A stretch of DNA of 37,138 bases from Bacillota bacterium (GTDB lineage Bacteria > Bacillota > DTU030 > DUMP01), in the NCBI GenBank assembly GCA_012839445.1, contig DUNI01000216.1, positions 1 through 37,138 of the forward strand. The letters run 5' to 3'. A model generated the notes under the pieces. That model saw only the letters and a program-made list of their open reading frames with translations. It was not told the DNA's origin and searched no databases. Position numbers and translations under genes: made by a program. This document shows positions 18,460 to 29,645 of this stretch, piece after piece (positions within the stretch are counted from its first letter, which is position 1; each line of letters starts with the position of its first letter).

Positions 18460-19008
18460 GTGAAATCGAGGTACCCGACGAAAATCCTCTTATTATGTTT
18501 GGCTCTGTTGACGATCTTGATAGTGACCGGTTGCCGAGCTGCACAAAGAAAACCTTTGTCCACCAAGACACCGACCCCCACTACGCCTTCACCCATGGGG
18601 ACGACTCCTAGAACTACGCCTGCTCCCACTACACCAACAGGACCGCTTCCAACACGCACGGAAGAGGTAGTGCGTTTGCAGGATGAACTGGCAAAAGAAG
18701 CGGAAAAGGTTTCCGGTGTGAAGAAAGCGTGGGTGGTTATTTCCGGAGGAACTGCTTTAGTGGGAACGGAACTCAAAACTGATATGCCACGTGGTAGTCA
18801 AGGTGATGCAGCTGGGGTAAAAAATGACGTTATTATGCGAATTCGCAGGGCTGATTCAAGGCTGACAGGGGTGGCAGTAGCTACTGATGCCGGTACTGTA
18901 AATCAATTGCGCAAAGTCGTGGAAGGGATGCGGGCCGGTAAACCAACTACCACCTTTACTCGAGATGTAAACGATTTGGTCAGAAAAATGACATCTGGTA
19001 TGAAATAA
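18460..19008 (+). CDS. YhcN/YlaJ-family sporulation lipoprotein with Pro/Thr-rich linker
   Basis: GTG 18460 after GGGAGGTGAC; lipobox LIVTGC; TPTPTTPSPMGTTPRTTPAPTTPTGP linker; C-terminal KAWVVISGGTALVG...VNDLVRKM. Confidence 0.7.
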   Translation: MKSRYPTKILLLCLALLTILIVTGCRAAQRKPLSTKTPTPTTPSPMGTTPRTTPAPTTPTGPLPTRTEEVVRLQDELAKEAEKVSGVKKAWVVISGGTALVGTELKTDMPRGSQGDAAGVKNDVIMRIRRADSRLTGVAVATDAGTVNQLRKVVEGMRAGKPTTTFTRDVNDLVRKMTSGMK

Positions 19009-19011
19009 GAA

Positions 19012-19034
19012 ACCCGGGGCAAGCCCCGGGTTTT
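19012..19034. terminator. Terminator hairpin between convergent genes
   Basis: ACCCGGGGC AA GCCCCGGGTTTT; near-symmetric stem. Confidence 0.8.
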
Positions 19035-19056
19035 CGGCCTAGATAAAAGAAAACCC

Positions 19057-20589
19057 TCAAGTTAATGATGGCAAAGCGTCCCAATGCTGGCTATAATCAG
19101 CGGCCAAACCTTCTGATTTCAAAAATAAACGCTGTAACAGCTCCCAACCATAGTCCATTCCTTGTGCACCTAGCAAAAGCAGCAGATCTCCCGGCCCTAT
19201 TCGATCGAGCACTGTTTTCAAGGCTGGCTGAAGTTTAGGAAAGTGTGCTGGGAAGATGCCGGCAGCAGTAAGGGCATCAAAGAAAGCAGCCTCTTCCTCG
19301 CTGCTTACAAGATCCTGCTCACAGACACATTCGTGGCTGCAGGTGGTGAGGAAGTCGTGAAAACGAAGTCGTTTAGCCCACCAAGCCAGTGTTAGTGCAT
19401 TGGCCCGGTTTACAGCTGGACTGCGGTTACCGCGCAAAGCATAGGTCACCAGCAGGCGCCGATAGGGAAGAGTGGCAACGCACTCAAACACAGCATCAAA
19501 GCTAGCTGGGTTAAGAGCAGTATCGTCGACCACGATAAATTCGCCCAAGCGGTGCAACTGTAATCGTCGGCTAACACCTGGAAAAGTAGCCAGAGCTTGT
19601 TGAATGGCTATTGGATCAATACCATAAAAAAGGGCAGTTATGGCGGCTGTTAGTGCGTTGGCTATATTGTGCCGGCCGGGAACATTAACGACTAACGGCA
19701 ATTCTAGAGGTTGAATGATTTTCCCGTTAGTTGATAGTGGTCGTGAAATAGTTAATAAGAATGAGCTGTTTTGGGACATTAGTTGCACGGCGTTGGCCTG
19801 CACTTGGGCAAAGGGACCTAGGCCATAGGTGAAATAAGGTGTACGTAACTTTGTCAAGAGAGATCTGGCACCTAGGTCGTCGGCATTAAGAAGAACTGTA
19901 CCGTCAGGGGCTAACATATTTATGAAACGGTTTTTTGCTTCCCGGTATTCGAGAAAGTTGGCATGGGTATCTAAGTGATCCAATGTAATGTTAGTGAGTA
20001 TACCAAGATCAAAATGTAGCTCAGCTATGCGGTGAGTGTTAATTCCTTGCGAAGAGACTTCCATTACGGCAAATTCTAAACCTTCATCAACCATAAGAGC
20101 TAGGTATTGCTGTAGTGTATCAGCGACAGGAGTAGTGAGTTTGGATGGGAAAGTGTGCGTTTGGCATTTTACTTCTAAAGTGCTGATAAGACCGGCCGAT
20201 CGAGCGGCTATACGAAAGATGTGGCTTAACATGTAAGCAGTTGTTGTTTTGCCGTTGGTGCCGGTAATACCTACTAGCTTCATCTTTCGAGACGGCTGGT
20301 CCCAGAAACAGGCGGCCAGTTTAGCCAACGCTTTCCGGCTGTCTGAAACTGTGATTAATGGGCAACTGTAGTTGGATGTGGGCTTTTCAATTACTACTGC
20401 CTGCGCACCTCGGTTTATAGCCTCAGTTATAAAATCATGGCCGTCCTGGACAGTTCCAGGTATAGCCACAAACAGATAACCGAATTGCACTTGTCTTGAA
20501 TCGGAAGTAATACCAAGTATATCCATGTTAGGGACAGATAAGGGATCAATTCCCAGCGCCGACACAAGTTTTCCAAGGGGAACACCCAT
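19057..20589 (-). CDS. Mur ligase family protein, MurE-like (divergent)
   Basis: GITGTNGKTTTAYML ATP site, VMEVSSQGINTHR, TNITLDHLDTHANFLEYREAKNRF. ATG 20589 (MGVPLGKLV) follows AGGAGGTGA; the computed ORF start at 20736 is too far upstream. Confidence 0.85.
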   Translation of the reverse strand: MGVPLGKLVSALGIDPLSVPNMDILGITSDSRQVQFGYLFVAIPGTVQDGHDFITEAINRGAQAVVIEKPTSNYSCPLITVSDSRKALAKLAACFWDQPSRKMKLVGITGTNGKTTTAYMLSHIFRIAARSAGLISTLEVKCQTHTFPSKLTTPVADTLQQYLALMVDEGLEFAVMEVSSQGINTHRIAELHFDLGILTNITLDHLDTHANFLEYREAKNRFINMLAPDGTVLLNADDLGARSLLTKLRTPYFTYGLGPFAQVQANAVQLMSQNSSFLLTISRPLSTNGKIIQPLELPLVVNVPGRHNIANALTAAITALFYGIDPIAIQQALATFPGVSRRLQLHRLGEFIVVDDTALNPASFDAVFECVATLPYRRLLVTYALRGNRSPAVNRANALTLAWWAKRLRFHDFLTTCSHECVCEQDLVSSEEEAAFFDALTAAGIFPAHFPKLQPALKTVLDRIGPGDLLLLLGAQGMDYGWELLQRLFLKSEGLAADYSQHWDALPSLT

Positions 20590-20717
20590 AGTAGTTGTCA
20601 CCTCCTTTGAATTCAAAATACCGCTACATGTTATGCATGCGGCTGAAATTTGTTCTGTTCTAATGACTACAATATATTTCTGCCAGGATGATTGAACCTC
20701 TGAAGGGAAGAACTGAT

Positions 20718-21407
20718 ATGAAAATAGTAAGTACACGTTGGCTTGGACTGGTGCTTATACTGACGGCAATAAGCGGTTGTTGGTGGTTTGAAAGGATTGC
20801 GACTGATGTAAGCTTAGAAGGAAAAGATGTCAGCGGTCTTACTGAGCGCCAAGCAGAATATTTGGTGCAAAAGCTGGCTCACGAGGACCCGGATATAAAA
20901 GTACCAGAGACGGTAGCAGTGTTACTTGAGGCCCAGCCAGGTACACGAGTGGTAGCAGTCCGAAAGCAAAAGCTACTGGCTTTATATTCAACACCATTGC
21001 TAGATCGCGAGCCTAACCGGGTACATAATATTCGCGTAACAGTGCAAAAACTTGATGGGCAGAAAATAGATCCAGGTAAGGTATTCTCTTTTAACGAGAC
21101 AGTGGGGCAACCTACTAAAACGGCGGGGTATAAGTTGGCCACGGTGTTAGCTGATGACGGTAGTAAGATTAGAGAATTGGGTGGAGGTATGTGCCAGGTA
21201 TCATCGACCTTATATAATGTGGCGCTGGAGGCAAATCTTGAAATTGTTGAGCGTCATTCCCATGCTAAGCCAGTAAAATATGTTCCCGAAGGACGTGATG
21301 CCACTACATATACAGATTTGGATCTAAAGTTTAGGAATAGTACTGATAAGGTGTTGTTTTTAAGGGGCACAGTGGGGAAGGATAGGGTACAGTTATGGCT
21401 CTATTAA
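20718..21407 (+). CDS. VanW-like lipoprotein
   Basis: GKVFSFNETVGQPTKTAGYK...GGGMCQVSSTLYNVALEANLEIVERHSHAKPVKYVPEGRDATTY; lipobox AISGC; start ATG 20718. Confidence 0.88.
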   Translation: MKIVSTRWLGLVLILTAISGCWWFERIATDVSLEGKDVSGLTERQAEYLVQKLAHEDPDIKVPETVAVLLEAQPGTRVVAVRKQKLLALYSTPLLDREPNRVHNIRVTVQKLDGQKIDPGKVFSFNETVGQPTKTAGYKLATVLADDGSKIRELGGGMCQVSSTLYNVALEANLEIVERHSHAKPVKYVPEGRDATTYTDLDLKFRNSTDKVLFLRGTVGKDRVQLWLY

Positions 21408-21438
21408 CCTAAGTATGTAACAGAAAAGAACATAAGGA

Positions 21439-21486
21439 GCTCCCCTTCGGCGTAAGCATGGGAAAGAAGGAGGGGGAGCGTTTTGT
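21439..21486 (+). promoter_or_regulatory. Hairpin plus T-tract containing the SD of the downstream flippase gene
   Basis: GCTCCCCTTC (21439-21448) pairs with GGAGGGGGAGC (21469-21479), followed by GTTTTG. AGGGGG is the apparent SD for TTG 21483. Confidence 0.65.
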
Positions 21487-23009
21487 CATTGGGCAGGGAT
21501 GTTTTATCGCTATTTTTAGCCGGATTATTCAGCAAGTTGATCGGGGTTTTTTATCGGGTGCCCCTTAGCTATCTATTAGGCGCAGAGGGCATAGGCCTTT
21601 ATCAAATGGCGTACCCTGCTTTTACATTGGCTGCCATTGTGGCAGCTGGCGGCTTGCCTTTGGCCATAGCCAAACATGTTGCTGAACACTTGGCAGTAGG
21701 CAAGGACGAGGTTGCCTGGCATGTGTTTCAGGTAGGACGGTTGCTTCTTTGGCTGCAAGGAATGGTGCTAGGGATAGCTTTTTATTTGTTGGCACCGATG
21801 ATAGCCACCAATGTCTTAGGTGACCCGCGGTCTGAATTAGCACTTAAAGCTCTGGCTCCGGCTGTGTTTTTGCTTTGTGTGGAAGGGAGCTTGCGCGGAT
21901 ATTTTCAGGGGAAACAAAACCACATGGTGTTAGCTAAAAACCAGGCGTTGGAACAAGTTTGTCGGGTGGGGACCATGCTTGTTTTGGCTTTTATCTTGGT
22001 TCCTTATGGATTAGAATATGCAGCTGGCGGAGCTGCCGCTGGGGCCACCGGCGGGGCTTTGGCAGCTGTAATTTTCTTACGTGTGCATTTGCAAATGGAT
22101 CGGGCTGTTAAGTCTCGCTCAAGATGGCAGAACTGGTATAAAACAGCTAGTTCTTTGAAAGCCTTTGCTCTTCCGGTAATGCTGGGGTCTTTTGTTATGC
22201 CGGTGATGCAAATGGTGGATGCTGCCATTGTACCTTTGCGTTTGCAGACCGGTGGTATCCCCATGCGTGAGGCCACAGCACTATTTGGGCAACACGCCGG
22301 AATGGCTCTTTCACTGGTAGGTTTACCCACAGTGGCAACTACGGCTTTGGCAACGGCGTTAGTACCGGATTTGGCCGGTGCTTTAGCCCGTGGCGATAAT
22401 ACAAGGGTGGTGGAACGAGTGTCTCAAGCCTTGAAGTTGACAGTTGCGTTAGCTATGCCGGCTGCTGTAGGGTTGCATGCTTTGGCAGAGGAGATTTGTC
22501 ATGTTCTTTTTGGCACACCGGAAGCTGCAATTCCATTGCAATGGCTGGCTTTTGGGACAGTGGGGCTTTGTTTGATGGAAACAAATAGCTCGTTGCTTCA
22601 TGCTTTAGACCAGGGGCGTTGGGCAGTGGTTGCCATTTTTACCGGTGGTGTTCTTAATGCCGGCATTGACTATCATTTTTGTGCTCTTCCGGCTTTAAAC
22701 ATTAGAGGCGCTGCTTTAGGTACAGGCTTAGGTTTTACAATTGCGGCGTTGTTAACCCTAGTGGCATTGAGCCGTTGTGTTCCAGGATTTTGGCATCCAG
22801 GCATGCTATTTGTTCCACTAATGGTTTCTTTACCTCTAGCTCCATTAGTACGGTGGTTCTTGGCCTTTGGTCTGAGTCGTAGTTGGCCGTTGGCAGTAGC
22901 TCTTTTTGGTGCCATTGGAATCGGCCTGGTATTTTATATCTTTGTGGCTCAAATCATTGGGTTGATAGATGTTCGGTTGTTCCGCGTGTCCCCACATAAG
23001 TTTTTGTGA
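21483..23009 (+). CDS. Polysaccharide biosynthesis / SpoVB-like MOP-superfamily flippase
   Basis: LAGLFSKLIGVFYRVPLSYLLGAEGIGLYQMAYPAFT matches SpoVB/Wzx N-termini; multi-TM throughout. Confidence 0.88.
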   Translation: MSLGRDVLSLFLAGLFSKLIGVFYRVPLSYLLGAEGIGLYQMAYPAFTLAAIVAAGGLPLAIAKHVAEHLAVGKDEVAWHVFQVGRLLLWLQGMVLGIAFYLLAPMIATNVLGDPRSELALKALAPAVFLLCVEGSLRGYFQGKQNHMVLAKNQALEQVCRVGTMLVLAFILVPYGLEYAAGGAAAGATGGALAAVIFLRVHLQMDRAVKSRSRWQNWYKTASSLKAFALPVMLGSFVMPVMQMVDAAIVPLRLQTGGIPMREATALFGQHAGMALSLVGLPTVATTALATALVPDLAGALARGDNTRVVERVSQALKLTVALAMPAAVGLHALAEEICHVLFGTPEAAIPLQWLAFGTVGLCLMETNSSLLHALDQGRWAVVAIFTGGVLNAGIDYHFCALPALNIRGAALGTGLGFTIAALLTLVALSRCVPGFWHPGMLFVPLMVSLPLAPLVRWFLAFGLSRSWPLAVALFGAIGIGLVFYIFVAQIIGLIDVRLFRVSPHKFL

Positions 23010-23088
23010 GCAGGAAATATGGCTATTTTAGCGAAGTAATACTTTAGCAATAGAAGTACTGGGGGTTTGTGAAAGGGGGCTACAACCC

Positions 23089-23424
23089 ATGGGGTATGCA
23101 CCGAAATGGCGTGATGAACTCACTGACCAGCTTTGCTATGCGTTCTTAGCCTTGGAGACTCGAGAAGAATGTTGCCGGTTGCTAGAGGATATTTGCACCA
23201 TTGGTGAGATTCAGGCTTTGGCACAACGGCTGGAAGCTGCCCGGATGCTTCGGGCTGGGAAAACCTATGATGTTATTGCTGCTCGAACTGGCATGAGCAC
23301 CGCCACTATCAGCAGGGTAAAAAAATTTCTTCAATATGGTGCCGACGGCTACAAGTTGATATTGGACCGTATGGAAAAGGAAGGAAGACTGTCCGCCCCT
23401 GGTTCTAAAAACAAGGATGAATAA
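23089..23424 (+). CDS. YerC/YecD-type TrpR-like DNA-binding protein
   Basis: LCYAFLALETREECCRLLEDICTIGEIQALAQRLEAARML...TGMSTATISRVKKFLQYG. Confidence 0.88.
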   Translation: MGYAPKWRDELTDQLCYAFLALETREECCRLLEDICTIGEIQALAQRLEAARMLRAGKTYDVIAARTGMSTATISRVKKFLQYGADGYKLILDRMEKEGRLSAPGSKNKDE

Positions 23425-23425
23425 C

Positions 23426-23455
23426 AAAAAACGCCCTTGGCAGGGGCGTTTTTTT
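23426..23455 (+). terminator. Rho-independent terminator after yerC-like gene
   Basis: AAAAACGCCC ttggca GGGGCGTTTTTTT. Confidence 0.8.
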
Positions 23456-23533
23456 GACAGGAGAAAGTATAACGAATGTCGAAGACAGATTAGGCTTTTA
23501 GGGGAATACTTAGTACTTAAGGTGGATGATGGA

Positions 23534-25726
23534 ATGCAGGATCATTTGACAGATCTTAATGAACAGCAGCGATTGGCGGTGGAACACGGTCCGGGACCGT
23601 TATTGATACTGGCGGGAGCCGGTAGCGGTAAAACGCGAGTGTTGACCCACCGCATAGCTTACCTATTGGAACGAGGAGTTCTCCCAGAAGAAATTTTGGC
23701 TATCACTTTTACTAACAAGGCAGCCACTGAAATGCGCCGTCGGGTGGAACAGATGGTGGGTTCCACCGTTACAGACGGGATTTGGCTCGGGACGTTTCAC
23801 GCCATCTGTGGACGAATTTTGAGAAGCGAGATTGCTCGAGTCGGTTATAATTCCAACTTTGTTATTTATGATGCCGGTGATCAATCGAGGTTGATTCGCC
23901 AGGCCTTGAAAGAACTAAACTTAGACGATAAACTATTCAATCCGCGCACGGTACAGGCTATCATTTCTCGAGCCAAAAATGAGTTAGTGGAACCTGAGAG
24001 CTTAGAGAATTATTGGTTAAGGGAAGGTCCTAAGGACTATAGTGCCTATTTTCTGCAGCGAGTGGCGGAAATATATACCAGGTATCAGCGTATCTTAAAA
24101 GAAAACAATGCTTTAGATTTTGATGATTTGTTGCGGCTTACGGCGGTAATTTTACAGACCTGGCCTGATGCTTTAGCTAAGTGGCAAGGACGTTTTCGTC
24201 ATGTATTAGTAGATGAGTATCAGGATACAAATAGGGCGCAGTATGTATTGGTGCGACTATTGGCCGGGGTACATGAAAACCTGTTTGTTGTAGGGGACGA
24301 CAACCAGTCCATTTATGGTTTTCGTGGAGCTGACATTCGCAACATTTTAGAGTTTGAACGGGATTTTCCGCGAGCTCGTGTGGTTAAACTGGAGCAAAAT
24401 TACCGTTCCACGCAAACAATTTTAGATGCAGCCAATTATGTAGTAGCTAACAATAGTCGTAAAAAAGAAAAACGGCTGTGGACAAGCAATGGTCAAGGTG
24501 ATCGAGTGCGTTTATATAAAGCCTGGGACGGCAAAGAAGAGGCCTATTTTGTGGCTCGTGAGTTGCAGCATCTTATGGGACGCGGGTTCACTCTTCAGGA
24601 CTGTGCAATATTATACCGTACTAATGCACAATCAAGATTGTTGGAAGAGGTGCTTCTTTCGGAGCGACTGCCTTATCGGATGCTGGGGGGCATACGTTTT
24701 TACGAACGATTGGAAATTAAAGATACATTGGCCTATCTGCGATTGTTGCTAAATCCTGTTGATGCTCTAAGTTTGGAACGGGTAATTAATACTCCTCGCC
24801 GTGGTGTAGGGCCCAAAACTCTGGAGCGCATATTGGCTTTTGCCCAAGATGAGAAGTTGGACCTGATCACAGCGTGTTCGCGCGCTGATAAAATACCCAG
24901 AATTCAAAAAAGAACCGCTCAAGACGTCATGGATTTTGGCCGGACGCTGCAACAATTACAAGCTCTGGTGCCAGTGACACCGCTCATGGAGCTAATTGTT
25001 AGAGTGTGGGAAGAAACAGGTTATCGGGCTTTGCTAGAAGATGAGCGTACAGTGGAAGCCCAAGGACGGTTAGAAAACCTGGATGAATTTCTGTCTGTGG
25101 CTGCGAGTTTTGTCAAAAATAGTGACGACAGTTCATTGGCTGCTTTTTTGGCTACGGTTTCACTTTATACAGATCAAGATTCGTATGATGAACAGGCTGA
25201 GGCGGTAACACTTATGACGTTGCATAGTGCCAAAGGGCTGGAATTTCCAGTGGTTTTTCTGGTGGGTTTAGAAGAAGGGCTATTTCCTCACAGCCGATCG
25301 CTGGAGGATGAAGACAGCGTTGAGGAAGAACGACGACTTTGTTATGTAGGCCTTACACGTGCTAAGAAGCGTCTGTATCTTACTCATGCCGGCCAGCGAA
25401 TTCTCTATGGCCGAGAGCAATACTGCAGTCCGTCACGATTCATAAAAGAGATTCCGTCTAGGTTTTTGCTTGAGGTATTTCGTCCCGGGCAGGAAGAAAA
25501 CAAGAAAATCATCCCCTTCCCTTCACGACCAGTAGAGACCAAGAGCGATGATAGTTCCTCTACGCAAACTTGGCGCCCAGGCGACAAGCTGCAGCATCCA
25601 AAATTTGGAGAAGGAACAGTGGTATCGTGCCGGGGAGACAGCCCGGATGCAATAATCACCGTAGCTTTTCCGGATGCAGGGGTTAAAGACTTAGCCATAC
25701 GGTATGCTCCTATTAAGAAGCTTTAG
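23534..25726 (+). CDS. pcrA: ATP-dependent DNA helicase PcrA/UvrD
   Basis: LNEQQRLAVEHGPGPLLILAGAGSGKTRVLTHRIAYL; VDEYQDTNRAQY; TLHSAKGLEFPVVFLVG. ATG 23534 preferred because the computed start (23417) is inside the previous gene and reads through its terminator. Confidence 0.95.
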   Translation: MQDHLTDLNEQQRLAVEHGPGPLLILAGAGSGKTRVLTHRIAYLLERGVLPEEILAITFTNKAATEMRRRVEQMVGSTVTDGIWLGTFHAICGRILRSEIARVGYNSNFVIYDAGDQSRLIRQALKELNLDDKLFNPRTVQAIISRAKNELVEPESLENYWLREGPKDYSAYFLQRVAEIYTRYQRILKENNALDFDDLLRLTAVILQTWPDALAKWQGRFRHVLVDEYQDTNRAQYVLVRLLAGVHENLFVVGDDNQSIYGFRGADIRNILEFERDFPRARVVKLEQNYRSTQTILDAANYVVANNSRKKEKRLWTSNGQGDRVRLYKAWDGKEEAYFVARELQHLMGRGFTLQDCAILYRTNAQSRLLEEVLLSERLPYRMLGGIRFYERLEIKDTLAYLRLLLNPVDALSLERVINTPRRGVGPKTLERILAFAQDEKLDLITACSRADKIPRIQKRTAQDVMDFGRTLQQLQALVPVTPLMELIVRVWEETGYRALLEDERTVEAQGRLENLDEFLSVAASFVKNSDDSSLAAFLATVSLYTDQDSYDEQAEAVTLMTLHSAKGLEFPVVFLVGLEEGLFPHSRSLEDEDSVEEERRLCYVGLTRAKKRLYLTHAGQRILYGREQYCSPSRFIKEIPSRFLLEVFRPGQEENKKIIPFPSRPVETKSDDSSSTQTWRPGDKLQHPKFGEGTVVSCRGDSPDAIITVAFPDAGVKDLAIRYAPIKKL

Positions 25727-25760
25727 GTTAGGGCTCAACAAAGAAGTTCAGGTTGGTAGC

Positions 25761-25788
25761 TTGTACGTAACTGGGCGTGGGATATAAT
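25761..25788 (+). promoter_or_regulatory. Candidate sigmaA-type promoter for ligA-gatCAB
   Basis: TTGTAC, 16-bp spacer, TATAAT. Confidence 0.6.
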
Positions 25789-25804
25789 AGTAAGAGTAGG
25801 GTAA

Positions 25805-27838
<2,034 letters not shown>

Positions 27839-27852
27839 AAAGGATGGTGACC

Positions 27853-28149
27853 ATGGTTAAAATCACCGACGTCGAGGTGGAAAAAATAGCTCGTTTGTCG
27901 CAGCTAGAGCTTACCTCGGAAGAGAAACGGATGTTTACTCAGCAACTAAGCGATATCTTGACCTTTGCTCAGCACTTGGCTCAGGTCAATACTGACGGCG
28001 TGCCGCCCACAATATCTGTCTTGGATTTGGTAAATGTATGGCGAGATGATGAGGTTAAGGAATGGCTGAGCCGGGAAGAAGCTTTGGCTGAGGCTGCGGT
28101 AGTGGAAGATGGTTGCTTTAAGGTACCTCGTATCATGGATGAAGAATAG
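27853..28149 (+). CDS. gatC: Asp-tRNA(Asn)/Glu-tRNA(Gln) amidotransferase subunit C
   Basis: VEKIARLSQLELTSEEKRMFTQQLSDILTF; followed by gatA and gatB. ATG 27844 is an alternative start. Confidence 0.92.
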   Translation: MVKITDVEVEKIARLSQLELTSEEKRMFTQQLSDILTFAQHLAQVNTDGVPPTISVLDLVNVWRDDEVKEWLSREEALAEAAVVEDGCFKVPRIMDEE

Positions 28150-28166
28150 TAGAGGGGGCTCTTAGG

Positions 28167-29645
28167 TTGGAATTATGGGACTTAACCGTGCACGAATTGA
28201 GCCGTCTGCTAGCTACTGGCGAAGTGAGTGCTGTTGAGGTTACACAGGCGGCTTTGGAGAGAGCACAACAGGTGGAGCCAGCAGTACGTGCTTTTGTTAC
28301 CAGTACGGCTGACCAAGCTGTCGTGGAAGCAAATACAGTGGACGCTGCCCGGGCCCGGGGAGAACAGGTAGGCCCTTTGGCCGGTATACCCATGGCTCTG
28401 AAAGATAACATATGTACGCGCGGTGTCCGGACCACTTGCTGTTCGCGCTTATTGGAGAAGTTTGCACCGTCGTATGATGCTACTGTGGTAAGACGGTTAC
28501 AAGAAGCCGGTGCTATCTTGATGGGCAAAACTAATATGGATGAGTTTGCAATGGGGTCATCCACTGAGAACTCGGCTTTCTTTCCCACTCATAACCCTTG
28601 GGATCTAGAGCGTGTTCCGGGAGGTTCCAGCGGTGGTTCGGCAGCAGCAGTGGCGGCGGGAGAAGCAGTGTTTAGCCTAGGTTCCGATACCGGTGGCTCT
28701 ATCCGTCAGCCGGCGGCGTTTTGTTCCGTAGTTGGGTTGAAGCCAAGCTATGGACGGGTGTCGCGCTTTGGAGTGACAGCTTTTGCTTCGTCTTTAGATC
28801 AAGTGGGTCCGTTCACCAAGGATGTCACTGACTGTGCTCTGGTTTTAAATGCTATTGCCGGAAAAGACGAACTTGATCCCACGTCAGTTGTGGATACACC
28901 GCCGGATTACAGACAGTTTCTGGGGAAGGATATCAAGGGATTGAGAATCGGTCTGCCGAGGGAATATTTTGCTGAAGGCATCGATGACGAGGTTAAAGAA
29001 GTGATCATGAAAGCCGTAGGTGTGCTGGAAGGTTTAGGAGCAGTGGTGGAAGAGACTTCACTGCCACATACTGAGTATGCACCTTCGGTTTACTATATCT
29101 TAGCTCCAGCAGAGGCGTCTTCTAATATGGGACGTCTTGACGGTGTTCGCTATGGGCGTAGGGTTGAGGCACCGGATGTAGATACTTTGTACAACAGAAC
29201 ACGGAGCCAGGGTTTTGGGGCTGAAGTACGCCGTCGGTTAATGATCGGGACTTATGCTTTAAGCGCCGGTAATTACGAAGTGTTTTATCAGAAAGCACAA
29301 CAGGTGCGTACGCTTATTGTCCGTGATTTTGAGCAGGCCTTCACTCAGTATGACGTGCTGCTTACTCCCACATCACCTACTACCCCGTTCAAAATAGGAG
29401 AAAAAATAGATGATCCGCTCCAGATGTATCTATCGGATATATGTACCATTCCGGTGAACTTAGCGGGGATTCCAGGATTATCGCTGCCATGTGGTTTTAG
29501 CCAGGGACTCCCGGTGGGGATGCAGCTGCTGGCCAAGCCTTTTGCCGAAAGTACATTGCTTCAGGTTGCTTATGCTTTCGAGCAAAATACTGATTACCAT
29601 AAACAACGCCCACAGGTTACCGTAGGGGGTGAGAGTAATGCGTAA
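28167..29645 (+). CDS. gatA: Asp-tRNA(Asn)/Glu-tRNA(Gln) amidotransferase subunit A
   Basis: Amidase signature [38 protein letters not shown] start. Confidence 0.96.
   Translation: MELWDLTVHELSRLLATGEVSAVEVTQAALERAQQVEPAVRAFVTSTADQAVVEANTVDAARARGEQVGPLAGIPMALKDNICTRGVRTTCCSRLLEKFAPSYDATVVRRLQEAGAILMGKTNMDEFAMGSSTENSAFFPTHNPWDLERVPGGSSGGSAAAVAAGEAVFSLGSDTGGSIRQPAAFCSVVGLKPSYGRVSRFGVTAFASSLDQVGPFTKDVTDCALVLNAIAGKDELDPTSVVDTPPDYRQFLGKDIKGLRIGLPREYFAEGIDDEVKEVIMKAVGVLEGLGAVVEETSLPHTEYAPSVYYILAPAEASSNMGRLDGVRYGRRVEAPDVDTLYNRTRSQGFGAEVRRRLMIGTYALSAGNYEVFYQKAQQVRTLIVRDFEQAFTQYDVLLTPTSPTTPFKIGEKIDDPLQMYLSDICTIPVNLAGIPGLSLPCGFSQGLPVGMQLLAKPFAESTLLQVAYAFEQNTDYHKQRPQVTVGGESNA

Noticed and set aside
18541-18660. 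ACGCC/ACTAC-type short repeats in the YhcN-like gene as a regulatory repeat
   Set aside because: Explained by the Pro/Thr-rich linker coding sequence of a lipoprotein.
20590-20736. N-terminal extension of the MurE-like ORF
   Set aside because: It overlaps the divergent vanW start region; AGGAGGTGA lies just before ATG 20589.
23417-23533. PcrA ORF start inside the previous gene
   Set aside because: The extension translates the terminator AAAAACGCCC..GGGCGTTTTTTT and lacks homology; ATG 23534 is a better start.
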